Source: Candidatus Altimarinota bacterium (GTDB lineage: Bacteria > Patescibacteriota > Gracilibacteria > BD1-5 > UBA6164). Taken from it: DNA of 64,000 bases. Shown one piece after another: positions 11,368 to 22,863 of this stretch (position 1 is its first letter; every line of letters starts with the position of its first letter). The stretch covers positions 1-64,000 of the forward strand of contig JAAXWG010000004.1 of NCBI GenBank assembly GCA_013350285.1, read 5' to 3'. The notes beneath the pieces were generated by a model. It was not told the DNA's origin, searched no databases, and saw nothing but the letters and a program-made list of their open reading frames with translations. The position numbers were made by a program, and so were the translations under genes.

Positions 11368-11412
11368 GTCATTCCTGTACCAATTCGGGTATAAACTTCA
11401 ACAGGAATCTAT
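11368..11412. repeat. Decayed ATTCCTG...CAGGAAT palindrome
   Basis: GTCATTCCTGTA ... CAACAGGAATCTATT resembles the REP-like element at 55618-55648 but has a longer, unpaired centre. It lies in the 151-base gap between the GT4 gene and the convergent pseudopilin. Confidence 0.6.
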
Positions 11413-11473
11413 TAAAATAGAAAAAACTTTTTAAAAAAAACTAAATAATTTTATTGTTCCAAACTTTTTTTCC

Positions 11474-13210
11474 TTAATTTCAAATATATTTTTTGAATAA
11501 AAAACTTTTTATTAGATTTTTTTCATCATCATAACAAGAAAAATTTTTGTAATATTCCAAATAAACAGAAACAAGATTTCCTATATAAGTAAAAGAAAAA
11601 GTTTTTATAGGATTTTTGAGAAAATATTTATATGGATAATCTTTGAAAAAAGAAAAATTAAACGAAGATAAAGATCAAGTAGAATCAATATTTCATGAAT
11701 TTTCGTCTAACACATATTTCGTTCTTGAGAAAAAATCATTTGTTATTATATTTGAACCAACTTTATAAATTCCTGTAGGATAAGAAAAAGAAGAAGCAAA
11801 AACACTTGAAGTATTATCTCAAATCGTCATTATATTATCATCTCCGTTTGTAAAATATGGTTTATAAAGAGTATAGATTTCTGTTACTCAAGAAAAAAAA
11901 GAAATTTTTGTATAATATGAACCTGTTGTAGAAAAATTTCAAATTAAATTTGAAACATTTATAGAATAATTATTTCAAGATAAAATTTTATTTTGTAATG
12001 TTCCTATGATTCCTATTCAAGTATCAGTACATTTTATAGGATTTCCAGAAGCAAGAATATAATTTCCAGAAGTACATCAAGTTTGACTTGTTTCAGGATT
12101 TGTATAATTTGAAAAATAATACTCTATCATATTTCAATTTATTCTCTCAAAATCTTCTTCTTGAGTTATTCAAGAAAAGCTAATACCTCAAGTATTTGTT
12201 GGAGAAGCAAGATTTACTCATGCTCAAGAAGCAGAAAAAAAAGAAAGAAAGATTTTATTTATTGTTATAGAAGGATTTATAGAAAAAAGAAATTTTGGAG
12301 CAATTGGAACTGTTACATTTTGAGCATCTATTTTTAAAATTTCTCATTTTCCACTATTAACAATATAGAGTCTTTTTTCTGTATTATCATAATATAATCC
12401 TGTTGGTTCTACGAGACCATCTTGACTTGAAAAATAAGAATATACTTTTTTTGTCAAAATATTATATTGCAAAATTCTATCATTAAGACTATCACTAATA
12501 AAAAGATTTTCTCAAATAAGAGCCATTCAAGTAGGTTGATTGAGGTATACATCTTCTCAATTTTGTCAAGAAATTATAGTATTTCCTGCTTCTCAAGTTC
12601 AAACAATTTTTATTCAAGGCTGAGTTATATTATTTGTATCAAATTCTAAAATTTGATTTCCTTTTGTATCAGCAATATATAAAGTACTTCAAGTAAATAA
12701 AGCATTTGTTGGTCAAATAATATTTCCTGTAAGACTTGTTCCACTATATGCAATAGAAGCATTAAAATAATCAATTTCTATTCACGAAAAAGAAAAATTT
12801 TTTCAAGTTCAAAATAAATCACCTCATTGTCCTTCAAATGGAAGAAATGAAACTAAAATAAGATTATTTGTTTCTTGGTGAGGAGAATCAGCTCAACAAA
12901 CTTTTCAAGAAAAACTAGCCTCTCAAAGATAAAAAAAGCCTCAAGAAAAAAGAGATTTTTCCATTTTTAACAAAGCTCAGGAAGAAAAAGTTTTGAGTAA
13001 ATTATTTTTTTTAGCATCATTAACAAAATCTTGTAATTTTTTAAAAAAACTTAATTCTTTCACTCAGGAATCCAATATTTTTTTTTGAAAAGTAATATTT
13101 TTTACTCCTTCTGTCACAAAAATAGAAATAGAAACCATAAGAAGCATAAATATTCCTATACTTATCATCATTTCAGCAAGAGTAAAAGCTTTTTTTGTAA
13201 GTTTTTTCAT
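11474..13210 (-). CDS. Pseudopilin-like protein with NHL-repeat domain
   Basis: 578 residues. The N-terminus MKKLTKKAFTLAEMM followed by a hydrophobic helix is a type III prepilin signal: FTLAE with Glu at +5, cleavage after KA. The body carries repeated GNQILEFD, PTGMALIGENLFISD and PTGLYYDNTEKRLYIV units that match NHL beta-propeller blades. A pilin stalk fused to a propeller suggests a minor tip pilin or adhesin exported by the type IV pilus machinery. Many Gly residues are TGA codons. It is divergent from the PKD protein at 13382. Confidence 0.78.
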
Positions 13211-13381
13211 AAAATTATTATTATTTTTTAAAAGTATAGTAATATTTTTTTTTATGTAAAATATCTTATTGAATTTTTATAGTATGAAAAAGGAAATATA
13301 TATACTTGTCAAATGAAAATATTATATTTTTTCCTTTTTTTATGGTATTATTAAAGCATATTATTTATCTAAAATTATTTT

Positions 13382-16051
13382 ATGTCTCAAGAAGAAAATA
13401 ATCCTCTTAACTCTCTTAATGAAGAGCAAACAACAAATATTTGAGAAGAAAAAAAAGAAGATTTTTTACTCCCTTCTATCCAATGAGAAGAAAAAGAAGA
13501 AAGCATTTTAAATCAAATTCTTCAAAACACACAGCAAGAGGAAGATAAAAAAGAAGAAATAATTGATATTAAAAATTTTGATAGTCTTGTTCAAATAAAT
13601 ATAAAAAAAGAACTTGATTATATAAGAATTGAACCTCTTCAAGAAAATGTAGAGTTAAGTTTTGTAAAAAATGGAAAAGAAATAGAAAAAAGAAATATTA
13701 GTTATCCTCTTTATTCTCAGATAGTTCTTGCTCTCAAAAATTTGAGTAAAATGAATCTTGCAGAAACAACAAAGGTTCAAGATGGAAATGGAGAATATAT
13801 ATTTGATTCAAAACTTTACAAACTTATTACCAAAGTTTCTCCTTCTCAATTTTGAGAAAAAGCATTTTTAAAAATAAAGATTCTTGAAGAAAAAATAAAA
13901 AAAGAAAAGAAACAAATTCCTCTTTCTAAAATTCTATGAATCTTTTGAGCAGTAGCATTTGTTTCACTTATTCTTTGAGTTGCATTCATCACATTTATTG
14001 TTCTCAATGCAAAAACGGTAGATGATGTTAAATTTTTCTATTCTCTTTGAATAAACCTTAATGACATTAATACTTTTATCTTGAAAGTAGTTACTGTTAT
14101 TTTTTCTATACTTCTCTTTCTTGAGACAGTTGTTCTTGCTATAAGTCTCTTTAAAACTATTCTTACAAAAAAAGAAGAAAAAAGAAAGAAAACAGCCTTT
14201 TTTCTTTTATCTATTTTTATTCTTATAATTACCTTTTCTACTTGAACTGCTTGGATGATTATTGATAAAAAAATTAAAAATCTTCCAAACTGGCAAGAAG
14301 TTGCTTATTGAGATATACAAATATTTGATAATGCAAAACTTATAAGTGATAAATTTGATAAATGATGAGCTTTATTAAAAGATATGAGTAATCTTATTTG
14401 ACCTATTACTTTAAAATATGATCTTTCTTTGTTTGCAAAAAGAGAAACTCAAAAATGATTTGAAATTCAAAGATATATTTGGGATTTTGGTGATGGAAAA
14501 CAGATAGAAGAGCTTAACCCAACAATAATTAAAACCTTTGATAAAAAATGAACTTACGATGTTTCCCTTATTGTTCAAGAAAAAGATAGTACAGGAAAAG
14601 AGATAGAAAAAAAAGTAGAAGGAGTTAAAAGTTTAAGTATAGGAAATATTGTAAAAATAAATGAAACTAAATTAAAGAATTGATGAAAAACAGTAGAATT
14701 TGATGCTTCAGATTTAAAAGATCTCTGAAAAATAGAATGGTATTTTGAAGAAAATCTTAATAATCCTGTATGGGAAGGGGAAGTTTTCAAACCTTCTAAG
14801 ATATTTTTTGAAGAACAACTTATAGGAATGTATATAAAAAAAGAAGGAGAAAAAGCTACTATTTTTGATAAAATATTTATTATTTGATGAGAAGAATGAA
14901 GTTCTCTTGAGGGACAAATAACATACGAGCAATCTCTTGTAAATGATCTTGATTTTACTTTTAAAGTAGAAAATGTGAAAAATGATTTTGGTGATGGTTT
15001 TGTAAGTGAATTTAAGTGGATTATTTGAGAAAGAGAATTTACAAAAAAAGCTGATGTAACCAATCTTGAGAAATCATCAGAAATTAAACATACTTTTTTA
15101 AGTTATTGAAAATATACAATAACTGTTCGTATTAAAGATGGTAACGGAAATGAAAAAAGTATTACAAAAGAGATAAATATTTCAAAAAATTTAAAGATTA
15201 CTAATCCTCTTTCTATTTATAATGAATTATGAGAAATAGATGATATAAAATATGATACAAAAACTCATGAATATTTTTTAAATTTATGAATTCCTACAAA
15301 ATTAAAATTTGATGCAAGACTTCTTAAAACTGATAATTATCTTTATTCTCTTAAAGAGATAAATTGGGACTTAAATAATGATGGAGATAAAGATACGAGT
15401 GGAAAAACTGCTGAATATACAATAAGTTCATGATGAAATTATACTGTTTCTGTTGAATACATATTTCAGCATAGAAAAATAAAAGATGATATTATAAAAA
15501 TAACTGAAAAAATTTATATAGAATGAGTAAAAAAAGAAGCTATACTTGATTTAAAAATAAAAAAAGAAAGTGATTATGTTCCTGTGGTTGTAAAATTTGA
15601 TGCTTCTTTATCACAAGTAAGAGATGATAATATAGTAAAATTTATTTATGATTATGGTGATGGAATAAAAGAAGAAAGAGATGCAATAAACCCTTGACAT
15701 AGTTACACTAAAGAAGGAGATTATAAAGTAAAACTTACTGTTGTAACAGAAAAATGAAAGGAATATTCTACAGAAAAAAGTCTTATTCTAAAACCAAAAC
15801 CTCAAAATGCAGAAATTTGATTAAGTATGAAAGAAGCACCTATATGACAAGCTATTGATTTTACCTCTGATGAGTCAGAAGGGCAAATTGTTTCATATTT
15901 TTGGGATTTTTGAGATGGAGTTACAAGTACTGAAGCAAATCCGAGTCATTCCTACAAAAAGGCTGGAAATTATGATGTAAAATTAAAACTTTGATTTATA
16001 AATAATAATTTTCAAGAAGATACAATAAGTGTAAATATTACCGAAAAATAA
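13382..16051 (+). CDS. Membrane protein with multiple PKD-like domains
   Basis: 889 residues. The first ~170 are acidic and cytosolic. Hydrophobic helices lie near residues 180-215, 235-265 and 280-300. The C-terminal two thirds carries PKD-type motifs: IWDFGDGK with GTYDVSLIV (about 365-400), IYDYGDGI with GDYKVKLTV (about 755-790) and FWDFGDGV with GNYDVKLKL (about 840-870). PKD domains mediate surface contacts. No enzymatic domain is visible. It overlaps neither neighbour; the methyltransferase starts 3 bases after its stop, so the two are probably cotranscribed. Confidence 0.8.
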
Positions 16052-16054
16052 ATT

Positions 16055-16579
16055 ATGAACCCATTATTAAATTTTTTTCTTCTTATTATTATTGCTTCCC
16101 TTGCTATTCCATCTCTTTCTATAGCTCCTTTTGCTCCTACAAGAAAAAAAGATTTGAAAAGAATACATACTATTATGAATTTAAAAAAATGACAAAAAGT
16201 TCTTGAAATAGGATTTTGAGATGCAAGAGTTTCAAGTTATCTCGCAAAAAATAATAAAGAATCGGATTTTATTTGAATAGAACTTTCTCCAATTCTTTTC
16301 ATCATAGCAAAAATAAATTTATTTTTTTCTCATACAAAAAATCTCAAATTAAAACTTAAAAATGCATTCAAAGAAGATTTTAAAAGCTATGATTATATTT
16401 ATATATTTTGAATGCCTGATGTATTAAAAAATAAATTAAAAGAAAAATTTATAAAAGAAATGAAGCCATGAGCAAAAATTATTTCTTATAGTTTTGATAT
16501 AGAATGATGGCCTTGAAAAAAGATAAAAGATAAGCCGAGTCCTGAATTTCTATCTATTTATATTATGACTAAAGAATAA
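16055..16579 (+). CDS. Membrane-anchored class I SAM-dependent methyltransferase
   Basis: 174 residues. An N-terminal hydrophobic segment (LLNFFLLIIIASLAIPSL) is followed by a Rossmann-type motif I, KVLEIGFGDARVSSYLA, and an acidic motif II, FIGIELSP. The later strand DYIYIFGMP and the final part are consistent with a small class I fold. The Gly in GFG is TGA. Substrate unknown; the anchor suggests a lipid or membrane-associated target. It starts just after the PKD protein and ends in a strong terminator. Confidence 0.7.
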
Positions 16580-16617
16580 AAATGTAGAGATAATTCACTA
16601 ATTATCTCTACATTTTT
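16578..16617. terminator. Bidirectional intrinsic terminator
   Basis: AAAAATGTAGAGATAATT, a CACT loop and the perfect complement AATTATCTCTACATTTTT make an 18-bp stem with T-runs on both strands, between two convergent genes. It contains the same AGATAATT core as the palindrome at 188-217. Confidence 0.9.
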
Positions 16618-16656
16618 CCTTTTTTTCTTTTAATCTTTTTCACTATTCTCTCTTCT

Positions 16657-18438
16657 CTAATACATCTCCTTATTATAACACTCTTCACAATAGACTATCT
16701 CAGGTCTCTCAGGAGCATAAGTTGTTTGTATTTCTTTTCCACACTTATCACAGTTCCTTGTATAAAGATGTCTTGGATTTCTTAAACTCATCCTATCAAG
16801 ATGTCTTTGGTCTGGATGTCTTCTTGGTATGGGAAGATTATGTTTTCTATAAAAAGCAAGTTCTTCTTTTATTATTCTAAAAGGCTTCTTAGTTACTTCA
16901 CACTCAATAGCCCAGTTCAAAATATCATCAGGAATATCTGCAATATTTTCAGGAAGCTTACTTGCAGGAATAATTTTTTCTACCTTAGGAAAAGGAGCTT
17001 CATAAGTAGACCAGTTAAAAGTCCCCCTATCTGCCTTTCAGGCATCTTTCCCCCCAAGGGAGAAAGAAAAAAGACAGGAATTATTCCCTTTCTCCTTTTG
17101 GGGGAAAGGGTGAGGGATAGGAGGAGTATTTATTGGATAATATTCTTGAGCAACCGTTTCATTGTAACCAAAAGGACTAAGAGAACTAGGAAAAAATTCT
17201 CACCATTCTCATGTTTTCATCATATGTTCTATAATTTTTGGAACAATTTTTTCATATTCTTCTTTTGTATATTGCTTGTTGAGGATGCAGTAAGATTTGT
17301 TTTTTAATCCAGCACATAAAAATAAATTTTTAGAAGTTTGACATGTATCTATATAGTAAGAATGACTATTATACCACGATGTATAAGCAAAAAGTGTATT
17401 ATAACAGTTTATGCCACTAATTGTTTCATAACATTTCTGAGAATCATCAACTATTACATATGAATCATAACAATCTTTTATACCAAATCAATAGACAATA
17501 TTTTTACAATATTCTATTCACTCTGCATCAAAACAATTTGTAGATTTTTTTGATTGTTTTATAAAATCTCATGTTGATTTTTCTATTCAAAAACCATGAT
17601 AATATAAAACTTTATCTTGTTTTATTTTTTCTTTTGAAAATATTTTTTCAATTTCTTTAAAATATTGCTCTTTAGGATACTCCTTATTTTTTATATGATA
17701 TGATTTTCAAATAAGTCATTTACAATTATAACAATCATGACAATTCACTAAATCTTGAGAATAATAACAATTGTAGCAATTATCAGAATCTATACATTCA
17801 TAACAATTTTCACTTTTATTTACTCATAAGCTATCAACTACATTTTTTGAATACATTATACCATTTCCGTAAAAGCAATTTTCATTATAATCACTTACAA
17901 AAATCATATAGGAATTCTTATTTTTCTGAGCTCAATTTGTATACTCTGAATTTTCATTTTGACTTTGAAAAAAAGGAATTCTAGGAACTTCTTTTAATAA
18001 TTCGTCAAATTGCTCAAAAGCACTTCTTGAAAAATCAAAATCTTTGGCATAATCAACTCCAGACCACTTATCACTTAACCAAAAATCCATATTATATACT
18101 TTGTAGGGTTTATCAGGACTATAAATAGAAATAATATCTTTACCACTAAAATCACATTTTCTTTTATAGAGTTTTCTCTCATTACGAAATGATAATCTTC
18201 TTTGTTGTCTACAATCAGGGCAAAGTGTTGGAGGAGGTATGAGATATTTTTTAAGTTCGGACTCTTTTTTTGAGTCCGGACTTTTCTCTCAATTAAGACC
18301 GGTCTCCTTTAAAGAGACCGGTCTTTGAAAAATTGGACTTACTTTTTCATAAAATTCTAAGTCTTTGTCAGTAATATCAAAACTTCCATTACAATGCCTA
18401 CAAATTTTTGTTTCGACTATTTTTTCATTTTCAAACAT
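16657..18438 (-). CDS. Cys-rich repeat protein (copy 6)
   Basis: 593 residues, same family as the genes at 241-5841. The last 87 residues are nearly identical to those of copy 3, differing mainly at RNCDKCGK and the last KEMY. The N-terminal module contains ACCGGT and TCCGGA palindromes in frame (18294-18326 and 18253-18282), in the same positions as copy 4 but in a different order and with different decay. The C/G-tract insert is at about 17021-17132. Together with the gene at 18555-20660 it forms a second tandem array, on the opposite strand. Confidence 0.85.
18253..18326. repeat. In-frame TCCGGA and ACCGGT palindromes in copy 6
   Basis: AAGTTCGGACTC...GAGTCCGGACTT (18253-18282) and AAGACCGGTCTCC...GAGACCGGTCTT (18294-18326) lie within the coding sequence, separated by 11 bases, mirroring 4101-4170. 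Confidence 0.8.
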
Positions 18439-18461
18439 ATAAATTTTTAAAGAAATAATTT

Positions 18462-18490
18462 TTTCAGATAATTCGTAGAATTATCTCTAC
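18462..18490. repeat. AGATAATTC/GAATTATCT palindrome between copies
   Basis: TCAGATAATTCGTAGAATTATCTCT, the reverse complement of the element at 188-217 with almost identical flanks, in the gap between the two minus-strand Cys-rich genes. The spacer was duplicated with the genes. Confidence 0.75.
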
Positions 18491-18554
18491 AAATCTTTTA
18501 TACTTTTCCTTTTTTAATCTTTTTCACTATTTTCTATTCATTATTCTCTATTCA

Positions 18555-20660
18555 CTAATACACTTCCCTATTATAACACTCTTCACAATAGACTATCTCA
18601 GGTCTTTCAGGAGCATAAGTTGTTTGTATTTCTTTTCCACACTTATCACAGTTCCTTGTATAAAGATGTCTTGGATTTCTTAAACTCATCCTATCAAGAT
18701 GTCTTTGGTCTGGATGTCTTCTCGGTATAGGAAGATTATGTTTTCTATAAAAAGCGAGTTCTTCTTTTATTATTCTAAAAGGTTTCTTAGTTACTTCACA
18801 CTCAATAGCCCAGTTCAAAATATCATCAGGAATATCTGCAATATTTTCAGGAAGCTTACTTGCAGGGATAATTTTTTCTACCTTAGGAAAAGGAGCTTCA
18901 TAAGTAGACCAGTTAAAAGTCCCCCTATCTGCCTTTCAGTCATCTTTCCCCCAAAAGGAGAAAGAAAAAAGACAAGAATTATTCCCTTTCTCCTTTTGGG
19001 GGAAAGGGTGAGGGATAGGGGGAGTATTTATTGGAAAATATTCTTGAGCAACGGTTTCATTATAACCAAAAGGAGAGAGAGAACTAGGAAAAAATTCTCC
19101 CCATTCTTGCTCCCCCTGCTTCACTATCGCTCAGCTTTCCCCCTCAATTGAGGGGGATTTAGGGGGAGTCATCATATGCTCTATAATTTTAGGAACAAGA
19201 ACTTCATATTCACTTTTCGTATATTGTTTATTGAGGATGCAATAGGATTTATTTTTGAGTCAAATACATCAAAAGCAATTATGGCATCAAATAATAACAT
19301 CACTATAGTAAATATTTGAACTATTTCACCATATATTTGTATCAAAACAACAGCTAAGATTATTATCTCAAGAAGAAACAACTTCATAATGAAGTTCTGA
19401 ATAATATCACCCAACATCAAAATCATAAAAATTTTTTGCATCACTCATTATAGAGCAATAAGCTGTATTTTCATCAGAAAAGCAATCAAAACAATGATAA
19501 GCATTTTTAACATTCATTAAATTATTTCATAAAACATTTTCAGAATTTTTTATATTTGCATACAAATGAGGAAGTTTTTTCTTTAATTGATTAAAATTAT
19601 TAAATAATTCTTGCATATTTTGGCTGTAATATTTTATTTTTTCAAAATATTCTTCTTTAGAATATTCTTTATTTAATATATGATATTGTTTATTTTGGAG
19701 ATTTATACAAGCAAAACAATTATTACAACTATCTAAATTATAAGAATTATTTATATAGGATGAATCTTTACAGTCTTGTAAAAAAAATCAATGAAAACAA
19801 TTTTTTATATCAATTGAATTATAACAATTTTCACAATTATCAGCATTGAAAATGTCTATACAATTAGTACATTTAAAAGCATTATTACAATAAATACAGT
19901 TTTCAGAAAAATCTGTATTATATGATAAATAACAGGATTTAGAATAGCCACATTGATTTACAAATTCACTATTTTCATTTCACAATACATGAAGTCCTAC
20001 TCGTGGTACTTTTTTTATCAATTCTTCAAACTGCTCAAAAAAACTTTTATTAAAATCAAAATCTCTTCAATAATCCATAGCATCCCACTTATCACCCCAC
20101 CAAAAATCTTGATGATATACTTTATATGGTTTATCAGGAGAATAGATAGAAATAATATCTTTTCCATTAAAATCACATTTTCTTCTATAGAGTTTTCTTT
20201 CATTCCTAAAACTTAATCTTCTTTGTTGTCTACAATCAGGACAAAGGGTAGGAGGAGGAATGAGATATTTTTTAAGTTCGGACTCTTTTTTTGAGTCCGA
20301 ACTTTGCTCTCAATTAAGACCGGTCTCATGAAAAGAGACCAGTCTTTGTTCTGAAAATTGTCATTCTGAACTTGTTTCAGAATCATTAGAAGATCTTTTT
20401 TCATTTTCATAGATTCCTGCCTTCGCAGGAATGACAGCTCCCCCTTTTGTTTCCCCTCAATTGAGGGGAATATTTTCTTCCACTTCTTTCTCCCTTTGGG
20501 GAAAAGCTTGTTTTAACCTCGGGGTTTCTTTTTCAACCCCGGGGTTTGGGAATACAGGACTTACTTTTTCATAAAATTCCAAATCTTTATCTGTGATATC
20601 AAAACTAGCTCCACAATGTTTACAAGTTTTTGTTTTTATCACCTTTCTATTTTGAAGCAT
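18555..20660 (-). CDS. Cys-rich repeat protein with multiple palindromic inserts (copy 7)
   Basis: 701 residues, the longest member. Family modules are intact: CKHC ... CPDCRQQRR ... RKCD at the N-terminus, NC-rich repeats, CDKCGK ... CEECYN at the end. The extra length is mostly inserts between CKHC and CPDC: a CCCCGGGGTT unit (20517-20546), CCCCTCAATTGAGGGG (20453-20468), a CCTGCCTTCGCAGG unit (20407-20437), and ACCGGT and TCCGGA units (20316-20347, 20273-20303), all open in frame. Near 19108-19170 a further insert with CCCCCTCAATTGAGGGGG is translated. A clear record of repeated element insertion into one gene. Confidence 0.82.
20273..20546. repeat. Cluster of five in-frame palindromes
   Basis: From 20273 to 20546 five different inverted repeats follow one another inside one reading frame: TCCGGA type, ACCGGT type (one arm ACCAGT), CCTGCCTTCGCAGG type, CCCCTCAATTGAGGGG and CCCCGGGGTTG...AACCCCGAGG. 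No stop codon arises if TGA is Gly; TGA codons do occur between the units. Confidence 0.85.
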
Positions 20661-20722
20661 AAAAAAATCCTAAAAAATAAGTTTAATGGTATTTTAAGAT
20701 AAAATATAATATTTTCAATAAT

Positions 20723-20754
20723 AAAAAGAGAGTTTCTTATGGAACTCTCTTTTT
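20723..20754 (-). terminator. Intrinsic terminator
   Basis: AAAAAGAGAGTTTC ... GGAACTCTCTTTTT, a stem of about 14 bp with one G-U pair and T-runs on both sides. It sits 27 bases past the stop of the small minus-strand gene at 20781-20909. Confidence 0.8.
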
Positions 20755-20780
20755 ACGACAAAAGGTTAAGGCTCTTAGAC

Positions 20781-20909
20781 TTATAACTCAAGTATTTTTA
20801 AAGCTTCTCTATGAAATATATCACTTATTTCAAGTATTTCATCACTTACAGAATCTATGGTCTCCAAAATGTTTTTATTATATTCTTTTAACCGATGATA
20901 TATTGTCAT
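20781..20909 (-). CDS. Small unknown protein (42 aa)
   Basis: A 42-residue open frame starting MTIYHRLKEYNKNIL and ending REALKILEL with TAA. It is amphipathic and probably all-helical (IDSVSDEILEISDIF). A good intrinsic terminator lies right after the stop, which supports a real short transcript. No family recognised. It is the only coding candidate in the 20661-20977 gap. Confidence 0.4.
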   Translation of the reverse strand: MTIYHRLKEYNKNILETIDSVSDEILEISDIFHREALKILEL

Positions 20910-20977
20910 AAAATTTACTTTTAAGAAGTAATTGATATAATTTTAGCAAATATTTTTTCTCTTAGCAAAAAAACTCT

Positions 20978-21805
20978 ATGGACATTTTTTGAATTTATTT
21001 AAATAAGCTTAAAAAAGCTGAATTTCTTGAAGAAATAAAGACATTAAAAAAACAATCTATTATTTTTACTCCCAATCCTGAAATACTTTTAAAGCTGAAA
21101 AATGATGGAGAATTTAGAGACATTCTTGAAAAAGCTTCATATCTTATTCCTGATGGTATAGGTATTTACCTTGCTTATCAAATTCTTGAAAAAAAATATT
21201 CTTTTTTTACTTCAATTTTTTTACTTCCTTATTTTATTTATAAACTCATTTTTAAAAAGAAAGAATTGTATGAGCTTTATTGAGAAAGAATTTGTGGAAG
21301 TGATTTGACAAAAGATTTACTCAGATTTGCTGAAGAAGAAAAAAAACAAATTGTTATTATAGATCTTTATAATCCTACAGATAGCAAAAAACAATTAAGC
21401 CAAAAAGTTTTTGCTTCTAAGATAAAAGAAAAGTATGAAAAACTTACATTTGACTATTATATTTATAATCCAAATGAAAAAGAACAAATTATAGAGAATA
21501 TATCAAATTCATCTTGAGAAATACTTTTTTCTACTCTCGGAATGAAGACACAAGAAAAAAGTATCCTAGAGATAATGGAGAAATGTAAAAATATAAAAAT
21601 AGGACTTTGAATTGGCTCAAGTTTTGATTATATTGTAGGATTTCAAAAAAGAGCCCCTGAATTTATGGTAAAATCTGGTTTTGAATGGTTCTATCGTATA
21701 TTTTTTTGACCTCAAAAAATAAAAAGAATAAAAAGGATTTGGAATGCTATTTTTGTTTTTACTTATGAGGTTTTTGTTTATAAAAAGGGAAAAAATAGAA
21801 AATAA
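20978..21805 (+). CDS. WecG/TagA/CpsF-family glycosyltransferase (GT26)
   Basis: 275 residues. Conserved GT26 features are visible: TPNPEILLKL near residue 30, the catalytic-region IPDGIGIYLA near 60, GERICGSDLT near 105, and later LGMKTQEKSI and GIGSSFDYIVGFQKRAPEFM. These enzymes transfer N-acetylmannosamine to undecaprenyl-PP-GlcNAc in teichoic acid or enterobacterial common antigen synthesis. Acts at the inner face of the membrane. The C-terminus RIWNAIFVFTYEVFVYKK matches the membrane-association appendage. Followed by gpsA, which in Gram-positives supplies glycerol-3-phosphate for similar polymers. Confidence 0.88.
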
Positions 21806-21872
21806 TTTTTTATTTACAAAAGGGGTAAATTTTTTATAATTAGCACCTAGTTTATATTTTTTTTAAAAGAAA

Positions 21873-22838
21873 GTGAATATATTAGTTGTTTGAGTTTGAG
21901 CTTTTGGTTTTGCTATATTAAAACATATAGGAGATAATCAAGCTCACACTATTTATGCTTATGAAAAAGATGAATTTAGTATCAATTTTTTCAAAAAGTT
22001 TAGGAAGCATCCATATTTTTTTAATGATATAAAGCTTGATGAAAAAGTTATTTTTGTTTCTGAAACAAAAACTATTTTGTGAGCAATAGATTTGGTTATT
22101 CTTGCTATTCCGTGTCAAGCTATTCCACAATATATAACAGAAATGAAAGATTTTTTAAAGCCTTGAGTTCATATTCTTAATCTTTCAAAAGGAATAAATA
22201 ATAAAAGTTTTAAAACAGTAGGAGAGGAGGTAGCTGATATATTAGGTGAATTTGACTATAAATATGCTGTTTTATCATGAGGAATGCTTGCAAGTGAACT
22301 TGTGTATGGAGCTCCTTTAGGATGAGATATTTGAATAAATGAAATAGAAACAGGAGATATACTTAAAGAATTATTTCACATAAAAGCTCTTGAAATATCT
22401 CTTAAAATAGGTGAAGTAAAAAATATAGAGCTTTATGGAGCCTTAAAAAATATTTTTTCTCTTATAATGGGGTATTATGAAGGAAAGGGATATGAAGGGT
22501 CAGCAATAAGCTATTTTTTTTGTAAATATTTTGATGAATTTGCGAGGCTTGTAGAATTTTGTGGGGGAAACAATTTCACTCATTTTGACACCATTACTCA
22601 TTTTAATACTTTTTCTCTTTGATGAGATTTATTGACAAGTTGTTATTGAAATTCTCGTAATCGTTATTTTTGAAAACTTCTTGGTATGGGAAAAAGGGTA
22701 CAAGAGATACAAGAGATTATGAAACAAGAAAAAAAGACAGCCGAATGATTTGAAACATATAAAGGAATTTATCCTCTCATAAAAGACAAAGAGTGATTTG
22801 ATATAACAAAACAAATAGGAGCAATTCTTTTTGAATAA
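21873..22838 (+). CDS. gpsA: NAD(P)-dependent glycerol-3-phosphate dehydrogenase
   Basis: 321 residues starting at GTG. The Rossmann motif VVGVGAFGFA (GxGxxG) has two of its glycines as TGA. AIPCQAI, LSKGIN and GALKNIFSLIMGYYEG are GpsA hallmarks, the last containing the catalytic Lys of the NIxA/GxxDG region. It reduces dihydroxyacetone phosphate to sn-glycerol-3-phosphate for phospholipids. Length is normal for the family. No in-frame ATG lies near the conserved start, which favours GTG. Confidence 0.88.
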
Positions 22839-22863
22839 TTTTTATTTTTTAAAATAATTTGGT

